Assembly: GCF_918797505.1 (NCBI RefSeq)
Contig: NC_092797.1
Location: forward strand, 50,938,157 to 51,002,156
From: Bemisia tabaci
Taxonomy: Eukaryota; Arthropoda; Insecta; Hemiptera; Aleyrodidae
DNA: 64,000 bases
Direction: 5' to 3'
Position numbers and translations under genes: made by a program. Below the pieces are notes generated by a model. The model did no database searches. It worked only from the letters and a program-made list of their open reading frames with translations, and was not told where the DNA came from. Shown here in pieces: positions 25,409 to 37,583 of the stretch (its first letter is position 1; each line of letters starts with the position of its first letter).

Positions 25409-25987
25409 CATCGTCTCTTCACAGTAACTCGCGTCGGAGTTCACGGGTCTCTTAAAACGTTCGGTCAATATAATCGGTTGTGTTCTTCCTCGTCGTATTC
25501 ATTCTCAGTTTCAGCCAATCGTGCCCGGTATCGCGTTGTCCACTGAACTTTTCATCCTTGGATTGCCGACCATCTAAGTTCTGTCATAACCAGTCAGGTA
25601 AGCAGCTCCTACCCTTTTTTCTCACCCACTTTTCAATAAATTGGTTTTTCTATTCGTGAACATGATTCTCAAATTGCTTGATCGTGTACGTCACCGACTA
25701 CCAGGTGCTCAGTACTGGCTCCAAGACCTTCCGGTTCAACTCTTTAATCGAAGCAGCAAAATTGATCTTCATCAAGCTAATGAAGAGGCTCATTGGTTCA
25801 GCATTAGTGTCAGGACACTGAAACCTGCGTCCTTCAGAGCTGTCATTTCTGGCTAATCTTGGGTTGCTGAATCAAAAGTTGTGCGGAAAGGGTGACATTT
25901 GCTTGGGAGGCAACACTTCAAAATTGTTCTAACAAAGACAACACGATTCTTCTTATGTACGGTACGTCATCCAAAGAAGGTTAATGC

Positions 25988-26215
25988 CCTACTGCATGGA
26001 ATGACCAGTGCCCCTGCCTGTCCAGCGGCATTTTTTTATAAGCGCTCTGACCAACTTTAATTGGGTAGTGCACGGAATGACAAGTGCCCTTTTCTGTTCA
26101 GCAGCACTACTTTAAGCAAACTGAAGAAAGTTGATTCTATAGTGCAAGGAATGATAAGTGCCCCCTTTTCTTCAGCAGTAGGTACACTCACTAGACTTGC
26201 CAATTTTTTCTTCGG
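25988..26215. repeat. Tandem repeat, 3 units of about 76 bp
   Basis: Three imperfect units start near 25990, 26067 and 26142 with TAGTGCACGGAATGACAAGT-like heads followed by TGCCC...TGTTCAGCAGC. It lies upstream of the CCAR1-type gene and before the LINE fragment. No protein reading frame spans it. Confidence 0.75.
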
Positions 26216-26298
26216 CACGGAGGCCATTTGTCAATATCTTTTTTTTTTTTTTTTTTATATAATGCTCTTATCATACAGCTGTTGGAATAAATTTTAAG

Positions 26299-26480
26299 TT
26301 GAAATTTTTCCTCATGAGAGAGCATGCGGGGGAAGGGAGGAGGACGGCGAGGCCCCCCGCCACCTGGAGCACATCCTGCAGAAAGGGAGAGTTAATGGCC
26401 CTTTGGCACTGTCACTTCTCTCCTCTTACATCCGGCAAACGCCACTCCAGCGGGGGACCCCCCCCCCCCCCCCACCACAC
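26299..26480. repeat. GC-rich low-complexity stretch with a run of C
   Basis: Purine-rich then C-rich block in AT-rich surroundings, ending in an interrupted poly(C) around 26458-26474. The plus-strand ORF across it is compositional. Confidence 0.6.
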
Positions 26481-26659
26481 CGCTCCCACACTTGGAATTT
26501 GTTTAATTTGTTACTTCCATCATTTTATTTTGAGATTGCACTAATGCATTGATGGTGGAAAGTAAAGAGGCGATTTGCTCTGCTTGGGCAGTTACAAGAC
26601 GCTCTAGAGTGTTGAGGTGTTTATCAATCGCTTGATAAAATGAATTAGCGTTGTTACTA

Positions 26660-27840
26660 TTCGTATTTTTTTAATTGGACTGAGTGTTGCCTCTGAGGAC
26701 ATTAGCGTTGCTATTTGGGAGATTACTTGATTGATGAGTAGGATTTGAGGGCGGAACTGCCTTGTGGTTAACAAACTTTGACAGTCTTTTCTTTTTAATG
26801 TCTTTGTAGACTCCACACCCCCTGTAATTACCTAAGTGCTGACCGCCACAAAGGGCGCATGTGGGAACAAGGGGTGTAAGGGTCAACAAAGACTCTTTTT
26901 TACGAGAGCATTCATCTGCAACGTGAAAATCGCCGCAGATGACGCCTCTCGGCTGTCTATAACAATAGTGTTTAGTATGCCCATAAGCCATACAATTTTG
27001 ACACTGAGCAATTATTTTGCTTTTTTTCAGAAATTCAAATTTTACAATCAAATTATTAATCGAGTTAATCTTCTCAAGTTTTTTGGCGACTACAGGAGAC
27101 GCCTCAACCTCTAGAGTAAACAGTGGCATTGGAGCCTTGGTGATAAAATACCTTATCTGTGTAATCAGAGATTACCGACAGGCCTTAAGAGACAAGTGAT
27201 AACTTAATGTCATCTACTGAGTAATCAGAGGGAAGTCCTCTTATCATACGTTTAATGGTTTTACATTCCTTAAACTGAAAAGTATGAAAGCTAATTTTTT
27301 GAGTTTTAAGGTGGTTAAAAAGAGTATTATACTCTTCACGAGTTTTAACTAAGACCTTAACTTGAGATTTATTAACAATTTGTAGTTTAGAGTCCTTAAC
27401 TAAGGGATCTAATACGACTCTTTTGAATATGAGTGGTTTTCCCACACCAGAGACAAAAAGAGGGGGAGGGAGGGGCTTGGCTACTGGTTTATCCGGTTTT
27501 TTGATTTCTAAAACATTGAAATAATTATTAACTATTGCTAGAACTAGGTATTTGTACATTAGAAGACTGGGAAAAAATAGCTTTTCCCTTTTTTCCCTCA
27601 TTGGTTTTGGTTTTAGAGTTCACATTGGGAGTTTTTTTATGCTCAGAAGAGCCATTGTCAGGTGAACTAGGGTCTCTTTTTCTTTTATTAAGAACAACTG
27701 TCCATTCACTATCTTTGACTGGTATCAGTGGTATCACATTTGAATCCTTTGTCAATATCTGATGTGCGGGAACTGAAGAGAAAACAAATCTCTTAAAAGA
27801 GAGAATCTTTATGTTTGTTTTTACAACCAAATTCTGCAAA
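26660..27840 (-). pseudogene. ORF1 remnant of a jockey/X-element-like LINE (pre-C2HC and zinc knuckles), frameshifted
   Basis: Three overlapping minus-strand reading-frame blocks form one broken ORF1. The first (27839-27528) is polar, with a KKTPNVNSKTKT-type linker. The second (27601-27185) holds the PRE_C2HC-type module ending in the hallmark MIRGLPSDYSVDDIK. After a frameshift, the third (27129-26671) reads MPLFTLEVE and then knuckles CQNCMAYGHTKHYC and CALCGGQHLGNYRGC. This order is typical of nucleic-acid-binding ORF1 proteins of jockey/X-element LINEs. No reverse transcriptase was seen, so it is a truncated dead copy. It lies between the GCLM and CCAR1 genes. Confidence 0.85.
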
Positions 27841-28469
27841 GATCGCTACACTAAAAATTTTATTTTTGTCAACCAAGGTTCCTTTTCCTGTTGCGCTTTA
27901 GTTGGTGCAAAAAAGTGAGTAAAATGAATTAAGGAAAATCGAGTAAAAAAGAGACAATTTAATAGAAATAAAATTGTGAAAAATACAATTTTTAAAATAA
28001 TTTTAAAAATAAAACAACAACTAGTAAGTTTTTAACTATCACAATCAAGTTTACAAGAACGGCCATGTAGATTAGTTAAATGCACCAAAATTATAAATTC
28101 TTTGATTGCTCCTTGGTTTTCGTCACAAGCGCAAAAAATTTAAACTTAAAGATCAGCTTTTAAAGTACATAAAATTAAAAAAAAAGAAATTTAACTTTCT
28201 TTCCCTCCAAAATCAAATTGACAGGTGTTCATTCCATGAATTTACATGAAAACAGATTTGTCTGATTTTGATTACTTTATGACAGGCTGCAAAGTTTTAA
28301 TTATTCAAGAAAATTAATCATTCCTTAATGAGGGTGATCAGTAGACAGTTAGTGTCAATGGCTAAACGTAACAGATTTGTGCTCGAATTGAAATGTTTAA
28401 GAATCTCTGATTTTGTTCAATTTTCTTCAAGGGAAATTAATTGAAATGATCCCTTGTAAGTTAGTGTGA

Positions 28470-28475
28470 TTTATT
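28470..28475 (-). terminator. Candidate poly(A) signal of GCLM
   Basis: TTTATT on the plus strand (AATAAA on the minus strand), about 440 nt downstream of the GCLM stop codon. Confidence 0.35.
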
Positions 28476-28914
28476 TAAAATGCGCAAAGAAAATTTCAAA
28501 AGAAACTGTTGTTCAGATTCCCTTCAATGAAATAAAACATGAGCAGACTTACATTGCAATTTGAGTGATGCATTTTTCAACTTTAGCCCTTTGATATACC
28601 AGATTCACCGGTTCAAGTCTTCAACTGCCATTCAGCCGAATAACTTGTTAGAGTCAGGCCAAATGCTCTTTCAACTTTTAGGGCCAGGCTTTAGATTTCT
28701 CATCTTTCATCCTACATCCAAAAGTTGAAAAACTAAGTCAGTATGAGCTCTAACCTTTCCTCTTACCTCTTAGGCTACTCGGGACCTTTTTTAATTTGTG
28801 ATGTGATCCAGAGAGGTACAACCTAGTAAGTATAGGCAAGTTTGAACATTAAAGCTTCCGCAAGTCTGTATAAAAAATCTTAAAAGTATTATTAGTAAAT
28901 AAACAAGTAGTAGA

Positions 28915-30760
28915 CTAGATTTTTTGAGCACTTATGAAATAACCCTTGCTACATAGCACACCGCGACATTTTACATGAATCTGATACCTAACTACCCAAC
29001 TTAATGAAGCACGGCATTCAATCCCGGTCGATTTGAAAAGCTGGGAAAATAATTCGTCCGTGAGAATATCTGAAAAGAAAAGAAAAAAAATCATTTTAAA
29101 TACTTTTCATTTGTTGCAATTGAAGAAGCGACTTTTTAAAAATTCTTGACAATAGGTGGATGAATGAAAAACATTTTTTCCTCTTAAACATGTAATTGCA
29201 AGATCTTCTCACTCACCGTCTTTTCACAGATTGATGAAATGATGATGTCCTTGTATTTATTCATATGAATGAGTAAAAACTAAACAAGTGAAAACAAAAT
29301 TTCATGATCATTTAAGTATTATTTCAACCTCCAATAGAGGCAGAGTGCAACATGATTTTTGGGTGCGACTAGGTCGTGCCTTGAAAAAAAATTAAAATTC
29401 AGCGATGCAAGCAGGACAGCAAATACTATCGGTGAGATGCATGTGGCGTAGCAAATTTTAAAGATGCTCCTAAACAATGATGAAAGAGGATTTTTACATG
29501 GTTATGGAAGTATTTAAAAATCCATCTCTTCGACTTCTAATTTTTTCTCCAACTCAACCTGGAGATCCATGTTTTTAAGTGCTTATCATTTCATGATGGA
29601 TTAGATTCGGGACGTAAAATGAAATGAGGACACACCAAAAATATTAACATATATGTATTGGGGCTGAATGAAAAGTAATGCACACTCGTAAATAATTCAG
29701 AATCGGTGCATGAAAACCACCCGGCTGGAAGTGAGGGCAATTACATATGCATCTTTAAAATAATTATTAGATTAGGACAAATTATCTGATTTATCTCATG
29801 TACGTATCTAAGGGTGTGCATTACTTTTCGTTCAGCATTTGTAATTTTGTAATCTTACCCAAAGGATCATTGTGAGTCAAAAGTTGAATATCATGCTGTT
29901 TGGTAAATTCCTGCAGCTGGGGAGGGACCACACAGCAGGCAGATAAATTGATTTGTACTATACTTGGTTTGATCTAGAATGGAAAAACTTTTTGTTGTTA
30001 GGAAAAAATTTGAAGTAATTTCATTAATACTCTATAAGTAGCTGCTTTTTACCTGAACAAGGATACAAGAAGGCTTTTAAATTTCAAATTATACCAAGGT
30101 TTGGAATTTTTTAACCTCCTTGAAATTTGTGTTTAAAATTTCATCTATTTAAAGTAATCGCAATAACTGCAAGCTGTCTTCATCTAGTTAGATTTTTTAA
30201 AATTTACAAGACGCCACAATCGGTATTAACTATAGATATAAAAAGGGATCTATTCCTACTATAGGTACTGCTAAATTTCGGACTTTCGATCTCATTTCTT
30301 GAATATATTTTTGTGATTAAATTTTTCTATTTTTGGAGGATCTTATTCTATAAGACATTGAGATATCTAGGTAAATGGTGGCTTCGTCTCTTTGGATGAA
30401 AGTTTAAGCATTTTGCTTGGACATGAAAGATAGCAGTGTATTATTATTACCGCCACATTGTTGTAGAAAGTGATGAAATCTTCAGTGTCAAGGTCGCACA
30501 GCCCAATCCTAAGAATTTTCCCATTCTGAACGTATTCCTCAGATATTTTCCATAGAGCCTCCAGATTTAAGAGGAAATTTTTAGGACCATTCCTATCATT
30601 ATATGCGATCACCAGGGAGTCGACTGTTTGACTTCCAAGGGCACCTAAGGCTGAAAGAAAGAGAAAGCAGGGTTGTGACTAATTTGTAGGAAAAATTATT
30701 GTGCAATTAGGTACAAACTTTGCATTAAAGATGAAAAATTAAAAATCGGGTGTTTTCCTT

Positions 30761-30792
<32 letters not shown>

Positions 30793-32980
30793 TTTTTTCT
30801 TGCAAGATGAGAGTTGTTTCTTGACCTTTGTGCCAAATAATAGTAACAGTGATAAAAGATGGTAATCTAACAGTGACAGGTGTTTTCTGAAGAAACCTCA
30901 TAGATAATTACACTGAACGAAAAAGAAAAAAGTACAAAACTCTAGCAAAGGTCCACTGGATTTTTCTTCTGTGTGAAAGTCATATAATGATGACTGCAAG
31001 ACATTTTAGATTAAATTTCATTTCCATAAGCTTCTGTAGCCTAATTGCTAAGTTCTCTAGTTTTGCGGGTTGATTGTACAATCTCGTACCACTTTGAAGA
31101 GCTTCATGTATTGCTTCAGGTTTAAAGGAAGGGAGGAATAGTTTCAGACTTGTCTTCAAGTCCTTTCGTTCTTCAGGATCATCAACGCCATCCAAGGGAC
31201 TTCCACCATCCACTTGTATTACATTTTCTGTGGTTTTCCGAGTCTCTGGTTTTGAAATAACTAGATTTAAGCTTTCTAGCAACTGAAACAGATAAAAAAT
31301 ATGAATTCACAACCAAGCTTATTGTTGATCATGATAGAAAAACAGAGAGCGCCTGCAACTTGATTTCTTAGATTTGTATTTATTTTTTTACTTGGAAAGG
31401 TTTTAAACTAAGAGTCAAAGAAGAGATACTAACTTATCATGGTCAGTGCCTTACAAATAGAATAGGAAAATCATCTTTATGCAGGCATGAGTCCTAGCAT
31501 TAATAGCAGCTTCACTTGGGAAGAATTCTGTTTTTCTGTAGTGCTAGGGAGAGGTTTTGTTCCCTGGGATTTTTTGGTACTTATAAACAAGGGTGCAGAA
31601 ATATTCTCAACTAAATTCTCTCAACTTTACAGGGATCTTTGCCATGAGATAACACAGTGTCACTGTCTCAAAATTAACATAAAAATTCAAAAACTTTTAT
31701 AAAAATTTGAAAAATTCCTAAAAATTTTGAGATAATTTTTAAACTTCCGATGAAAGTTCTGAATACACCAATAGGTTTCTGAGAGAAAGAAATTTCTGCT
31801 GCTGCTGTCTGAATTTTACCTGGAATTTGAATCAAGCAACTGACATTTTTCTCGCCTGTTTTTTTTTAATCTGTAAGAAAGACATCTTACTGCAGGCTGT
31901 GCAAGTAGGGCTTGATTGCTCCAGCATGATATCTTTAAAACTCTGAAGCTTTGAGGCTAATCATTTTTAATTATATGTATTTGTTCATTAATTTTATTTA
32001 AATTTTAAAATCTTGCACAGCTTTAAGTATTATTTTTAATTTTCAGAAAGTTTTCCATGTTCCAGTTGTTATTCTTGTATTGATGGAAGTAACGCATTTG
32101 TTCGTACTCTTAATAGTATAAAGTTAATTTTTGTAGAGACAAAATTCACAGATTTCCTTTGTGAATCTTAGAAATACATTCCACTACAGTTTGTCTCCTC
32201 TGAGCGCTTACATAAGGGACCTCTTCAATTCTTAAATTCAGTTGTCCCCTTAGAATGAAGCAGGATCTTTTGAAATGAAATTCCTGTTAAAGAGGATGAA
32301 AATTTCAAGTTTCATGTTGTCCTTTAAGCAAAATATTATTTTTATTTTGAACTGCTTTCATTTTGAAGCTATTAACAGGGTATTTCTTCGTGGCCAACTT
32401 CAGTATAATTCCTCAAAAGAATTGTTCACTTTCCCAGATCATTAAGTAATCGACTAAATGTTTGAAAGAAGGATGTCAGGACTTAAAAAATAAGTTTTTT
32501 CAACACAGAAATGTTTAATTATGCTCAAAGAGGGGGAGAAGGGCTTTTCTTAAAATTGTGGCCAGTGGGCCTGGTATTCCTAATTCCAGTCAAGAGTAGG
32601 ATTTGCTTATCTCCAAAATGTAGTGGTTGTTAAGAAGGCCGATTAAGTTTGATGAAATTTAACTTGCAGCGTATCGTGACAACTGTTAACAAACTTCCTT
32701 GAAATTGGCTCGAGTTTTAAGGAAAATCGATGACTCGTGAATTATGCTCTGAACTTGTTAACATGCGTGGAAGGAGTTTAATCTAAGCTGCCCATGACAC
32801 ATGACTAAATAAATCATGATGATCTCATTATGGAAACTATGTATCCTTGGTAAACACAAAATGTAAACTAACCTCATCTTTTGGTGTTTGTCCTGCACGA
32901 ATTTTCAAAGTGTTAAAATTTAGCAAATTTCCCGTATGAATCGCAATTCGGTCCGGCGAGTTTTGGTGTTTCCCAGACAT
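28915..32980 (-). CDS. GCLM: Glutamate-cysteine ligase regulatory (modifier) subunit, complete
   Basis: Regulatory partner of the catalytic subunit GCLC, which makes gamma-glutamylcysteine, the rate-limiting step of glutathione synthesis in the cytosol. The modifier has an aldo/keto-reductase-like fold but no catalysis of its own. Exons 5' to 3': 32980-32873, 31282-31090, 30650-30451, 29973-29859, 29069-28915. All have GT/AG borders with matching phases; total 771 nt, 256 aa (human GCLM is 274). Recognisable blocks: the N-terminal HTGNLLNFNTLK (about 16-27); LKLFLPSFKPEA; the barrel strand DSLVIAYNDR; GKILRIGLCDLDTEDF, equivalent to the human IGTSDLD region; INLSACCVVPPQLQEF; QLLTHNDP, a hallmark of the family; and the C-terminal WVVRYQIHVKCRGVLCSKGY, matching the human end. 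The neighbour TMEM14 is transcribed divergently. A MITE (29661-29836) sits in the last intron. Confidence 0.97.
29661..29836. mobile_element. Mariner-like MITE in the last GCLM intron
   Basis: GGGCTGAATGAAAAGTAATG plus CACACTC at the left, and its inverted counterpart (GTGTGCATTACTTTTCGTTC then AGC) at the right, enclosing about 125 bp without coding capacity. The end sequence style (…AAAAGTAATGCAC) is that of mariner-type elements. The exact TA duplication is uncertain. Confidence 0.7.
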
Positions 32981-33423
32981 TTTCGTTAACTTTTCCAAGA
33001 TTAAATTCGCGCGATAATTTACCCGTGTTTCCCAGAGCGATTCACACGAACTGTACTTCAGTTCCGAGTGCTCTTATCAGTGAATCGTGAATTTATCAAT
33101 TTATCAACAAACGTCACCCCGCGCCACGCCTCCCTCGTGCGATTCCGACCGGAGAATGCCGAAGATTGCCGAAGACTCGTGATTACGCAATGTTTGTTTT
33201 TCTAGTTTTGAGGTTAGGTAAAGATATCGTGTTGATCGTGGCTGCAATCTGTCCTGCGGCGCCCTTCGCTAACGATCTTTCCGTTGGTCTTGAATTTACA
33301 TTAATGAATATTAAATTGAATTTTTGACTGCTTTTAGCTTCGCACGCCACGTCGCGCAGTGACTTTTCCTTTTAGATACATTGACACTGCACCATTCATT
33401 CTATTGTGTTTTAATTGTGGGCA
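32981..33423. promoter_or_regulatory. Shared head-to-head promoter region of GCLM and TMEM14
   Basis: 443 bp separates the minus-strand GCLM start codon (32980) from the plus-strand TMEM14 start codon (33424). The interval must hold both 5' UTRs and promoters. It has more CpG and higher GC (33110-33180, 33230-33360) than flanking introns and no obvious TATA box, as expected for a housekeeping bidirectional promoter. I did not find a convincing antioxidant-response element by eye. Confidence 0.7.
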
Positions 33424-36400
33424 ATGCCTTTAGTGGATGATCTCATGGCTATCGACTGGATCAGCTTTGCCTATGCAGCCACCGTTGCTGGAGGTGGTAT
33501 CATGGGATATGTGAAAGCAAGTAAGTTTTTCTGAACTCTGGTACATTCAACAATTCAATCAGTAATACCTTTGAAGCATGGAGGCCTTGGCGAAAATCAG
33601 AAATTCCGTGACATTCCGGAACACGGGAAAGTATCCTATAATGTCGGTGATAGTGCTCTGTAAGCTGTATCTCAACCTGACCGTTTTAAAATTCACGCAT
33701 TTTAGAAAACATAAATTTTACGGTTAAAGAGATACCTGTGCGACCTATTATCTGAAATTCTTATTCAACATTTTCTGAAAGCGCTGAATAGTAAGAAAGT
33801 ATTATTTGAAAACGATAGGAAGATATGCAATGTTGTTTTTCGAGGTACCCATGCATCTTTGAACTTTCATCAGCTTCACAATGATAATTTAGAACGAGTT
33901 CACTTGGAGAGAACCAACCCAAATTTTGCAAATTAAGTTGAATTTTTTAAGTTCGGCCAGCAGGATTTTTTTCTGCAAAAAATCCTTGAAAGGCTCAAAT
34001 TGACTTTTTATTTTGAGTCCTTTGACACATCTAACATTTTTCTCGGTCTCAATTTGACGTTTGTCCTTTTCTTCACGCTGAACTTCAATTATCATATCAA
34101 ATTTAGAGCGAGTATTATTTATATCGAATCCTCTCTTTCCAATTTTCTCCTTACAGACAGTATACCATCGCTTAGTGCTGGACTGTTGTTTGGAGGCGTA
34201 TTATTTGCTGGAGCAGTTCTGACATCAAGAAATCCCAATAACTATTGGCCCATTCTTGGAACCAGTGCCGTTCTAGGTGGCGTTATGGGCTACCGTTGGG
34301 TCAGTGGAGGAAAATTCATGCCGGCTGGATTAGTTTGTGTTCTCAGGTATTGCTTCTGAACATTTTTAAAAACATTTATTCGCTAAACGTAAATAATACT
34401 CAGATAGTTACCCTAAGACCTTGTATTAAATGAAATCTGATATTGTAGGAGCCACTTGGTGGAGGAACCTAGGGTTTTAAGTAGGAACATCCTTACTCAT
34501 GGACACAAGAACTCTCTAAGGAATGGTTATTTGCTTTTCTTTAGAAGTTAGATAAAAATGTCCTCAAACTTAACAAACATTACCAGAGCAGAGTCATCGT
34601 ATGTTGAGACAAATGTCAATCTCTGATTATCTCTGAATCAGCACCACTCAACAGGTTAATGCATGCAGTCAGATGACACCACTGATAAGTGGTGACTTAA
34701 ACAATACTTGACTTTTGTCTCAACATACGATGACTTCGCTCTAGTACCTCTAAGAACAATGGAAAACGATAATTTCTGTTCCCATTTTTGGCTCTCACCA
34801 TTGATCTCTAGACAAGCCTAATTTCTAAAAGTTATCCAAATTCATTTTTTGTTTGTTCTCAAAGATTCATAAAGTTGTTTGATACTGGAGAGCTAAGTTT
34901 TGCAAAGAGCAAGTATGTATACAACATAAATCAGGATTACTCTCATCAATTTCAAAGATGTTATGTTTGGTAATTCATCTCTCAATATCAAAACCTGCTT
35001 TTTATGACCATTTATGCATCAGCCACGGTGAAGACAGAACTCTGTTATAGGAGCAGACAAGCTCCAATGTTACTCTGAATCAGATGAAAAGATGAAATTG
35101 GAATTGTTTTAAACTTTTTGAAATGAATCAGGTCCTTCAAACCCCCAGAATCTATAAAACAATTTAGCATCTGAACATATGTTTCACTACAAAATTTCAT
35201 GCAGAACAGAGTGGATACTCTTTCTCAAAATTACCTAATTCAATCCATCAGAAAGGAATCAGCAGTCTCCCTCTTGTTACAAAACTGAAGTCCTCTACAC
35301 CTACATCAATACTCACTTAGGACTTTATTTTGGATTTTTAAATATTTGTAATTTGTGGGTGAAATTTTCATGAGGAAACGTGTCATATCATGCTTTACTT
35401 ATCTCATCTAGGCGACCATTGCACTGCCATTGTGGCTTCATTGACCTAAAATTCAGCCTGATATGTTCGGAAAGGCTGCAAAATTTCAGTTTAAGAAAAA
35501 AGCCCTTTTAAGTGCTTGTCATTGGCTGGAAAAGTGTGAAACCATTTCCTGTGTCCGTCAGTTATTTATACCAGGGAGTCAAGAGGATGGCCTGTAGGCC
35601 CAAAAGAAAAAGGGGAAAATGGACAGAAGTTCACTGTGGGAGCAAAAAGTTGGATACTTGGACAAGAGAAAGTTCATCAGTTCTGCAGTTGGTCAGTGGT
35701 CACAATAGGCAGTGAGCAATCAGTTTGGTCTAGGGGCCAAAAAACAAACTGCAAATGATGAAAGCTCTGTCTTGCTTAAGTACCCAATTTCTTGCTCAAA
35801 CGGCAGAGCTCTGTTTCAGTTTTTTACTGCTTCAATCGGAGCTTTGACCCTCTTAACACTGTGATTTATTACTAAAAAGTCCTTTCACTTGCATAATGAA
35901 TTACTCTTTTGTCTCGCTGAAAACAAATTATGAAGTAGTATCAAAATATTGCTTTGTAGCCTTCCCCTCAAGAGCTCCTTATGGTCTATTGAGATTGATG
36001 TTGCATCGTGATAGATGAAGATAATGTCAAGTAATCACAAATTTTATAAGCTACAATACTTTTCTCCACAGAGACTGAACATTGTTAAATGAAAGGAATC
36101 CATGTATTTCACATTAAGGGGAGTATACAAGTAATTGGTTCGCAGGATTCTCCACAAGAAATAATGCAAGTCAACATGAACTTGGTCCCTCTCTAGGATT
36201 TAACTTAGCTATGTAATGGAATAACTAAGAGGTTCTAACTAATGAAGCGCTTTAGACAAATCATTTTTTTAGATTATTTTTTTTTTTTTTTTTTTTTTTT
36301 GGTACCAAGTTTGGGAAAATTAACTTTAAAATTATTTTAGCAGAAATTCTTGTAAAAAATTGTTTTATTGAAATTAAATCCGAAATTCTGACAACAGCTT

Positions 36401-36625
36401 TCATCAGACATACCTTATGTTTCTGAATAAAATTGATTCTCTTTCAGTAATCAACGTTCACCTGATAGTTTAGGTATTGTAAAAGCTACCTATCTGGAAT
36501 GCTCTAACCCTTAGGATTATCCATTCATATGGTTAATTTTTGTTTTTGTTTTCAGTGTGGCCATGGTTTTGAGGTTCGGTGCTCGGGCAGCTGGACTTAC
36601 GGATGTCCAGAAAGTTCGAGAGTAG
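33424..36625 (+). CDS. Transmembrane protein 14 family (TMEM14A/C-like), complete
   Basis: Small UPF0136/TMEM14 membrane protein; vertebrate TMEM14C sits in the mitochondrial inner membrane and helps import protoporphyrinogen IX for haem synthesis. Exons 33424-33520, 34157-34346 and 36556-36625 have GT/AG borders and matching phases; 357 nt, 118 aa (family about 100-115). Family motifs in order: YAATVAGGGIMGYVKA (first helix); SIPSLSAGLLFGGVLF (second); YWPILGTSAVLGGVMGYRW (third); the signature SGKFMPAGLVCVLS leading to a fourth hydrophobic segment SVAMVLRFGARAAG. The start ATG opens directly into the family's conserved N-terminus. Whether it is the TMEM14A or TMEM14C orthologue cannot be decided here. 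It is divergent from GCLM. Confidence 0.95.
34583..34744. mobile_element. 162-bp TA-flanked MITE in TMEM14 intron 2
   Basis: Inverted ends CCAGAGCAGAGTCATCGTAT (left) and CTAGAGCGAAGTCATCGTAT (right, opposite strand), continuing GTTGAGACAAA. TA dinucleotides flank both ends (34581-34582, 34745-34746), which fits Tc1/mariner mobilisation. No ORF. Confidence 0.8.
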
Positions 36626-37316
36626 AATGCACCCACTTTTCAGTAGTTTTTCACTCCTTCATTCTCTGTCAACTCAGGAAGTTTTTCAGCACATTGATGT
36701 GTCACTTGTAATCTTCACACTATGTATCCGCAAGTCTACGCTCAAATCCTTAAAGATCTCCTTTTGACTCTTCGCTCAAACGGTTGATGTCATTCCAAAT
36801 CTCTGAACTGGTGAAGCAGTTCAGTCCCTGCGTCGCAAGACTGATATGTGCAATTAGAAGTAAATGCAGAAGTCTGTCAATTCTTGCCCTATCAAAGTGA
36901 TTTTTTTTATTGGTGCATTTTATTTTCGCAAGGAATTGTTTGCCTAACCGCTGTTCTGTACCCTACAAACCTGTTTGAATTTTTGAATGTCCATGACCCA
37001 GTTTCCCACCTGTAGATTCTGTTTTTATTGTTTTTTTTTTTTTTTTTTTGTGATTTCTGTGTGGCGTCCTCAAGACAGACTTGTTTTTTATGAGTGTTTC
37101 AAAGGAACAAGGTTTTACTGAGTTTTTCTTTTTCACTGGTAAACATATTTTCTGCACCACTTATACTCTTCTAAGACTGTCCTTTAAAGTGCAACATGAT
37201 TTTTTTTTAATTTTCTACACTTAATACAACTTATATTCTTTGGAACCAGTGTTATTCTTTTCATAATTTAAATTTCTCTCTCCTTCCTCAGAATCTTTAT
37301 TATGCAGAAAGAAGCT

Positions 37317-37583
37317 GCAGGCTGATCGTTGAAATTGATAGGCAAAACTATAGACAAAGAAGACATCGGGAGTATGGGGAGACCCCATTGGTCGAAATGG
37401 GTAATTCTTATAGACTAAGGGGGCAAATGATGGACTAACAATAGGGTCTTTAGTGGGTTGCTGGTAGTTAGTCTATTACCTACCTTCTATGTCCATTGCA
37501 ACTACCCACCAATAGGATCCCTCCACGTCCCTTTTGCCTTCTTTGTCATAGCTTTGTCTAATCAATTTCAACAATCAGTCCGC
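37317..37583. mobile_element. Palindromic MITE, GCRGGCTGA...TTGAAATTGAT family, copy 1
   Basis: About 267 bp. Ends GCAGGCTGATCGTTGAAATT and, inverted, GCGGACTGATTGTTGAAATT; long imperfect palindrome with central TTAGTCTATTACCTACC. Further copies at 42344-42615, 50678-50915 and 57183-57453. No clear target duplication. It lies in the 3' flank or 3' UTR of TMEM14. Confidence 0.75.

Noticed and set aside
25641..25856. 71-codon plus-strand ORF after the orphan splice donor
   Set aside because: Lies downstream of the GTAAGC donor, so it would be intronic; no family match and the adjacent frame shows stops.
26671..27129. Zinc-knuckle protein as retroviral or LTR-element Gag
   Set aside because: The pre-C2HC plus unusual knuckle spacing, and absence of protease, integrase and LTRs, fit a jockey/X-element LINE ORF1 better.
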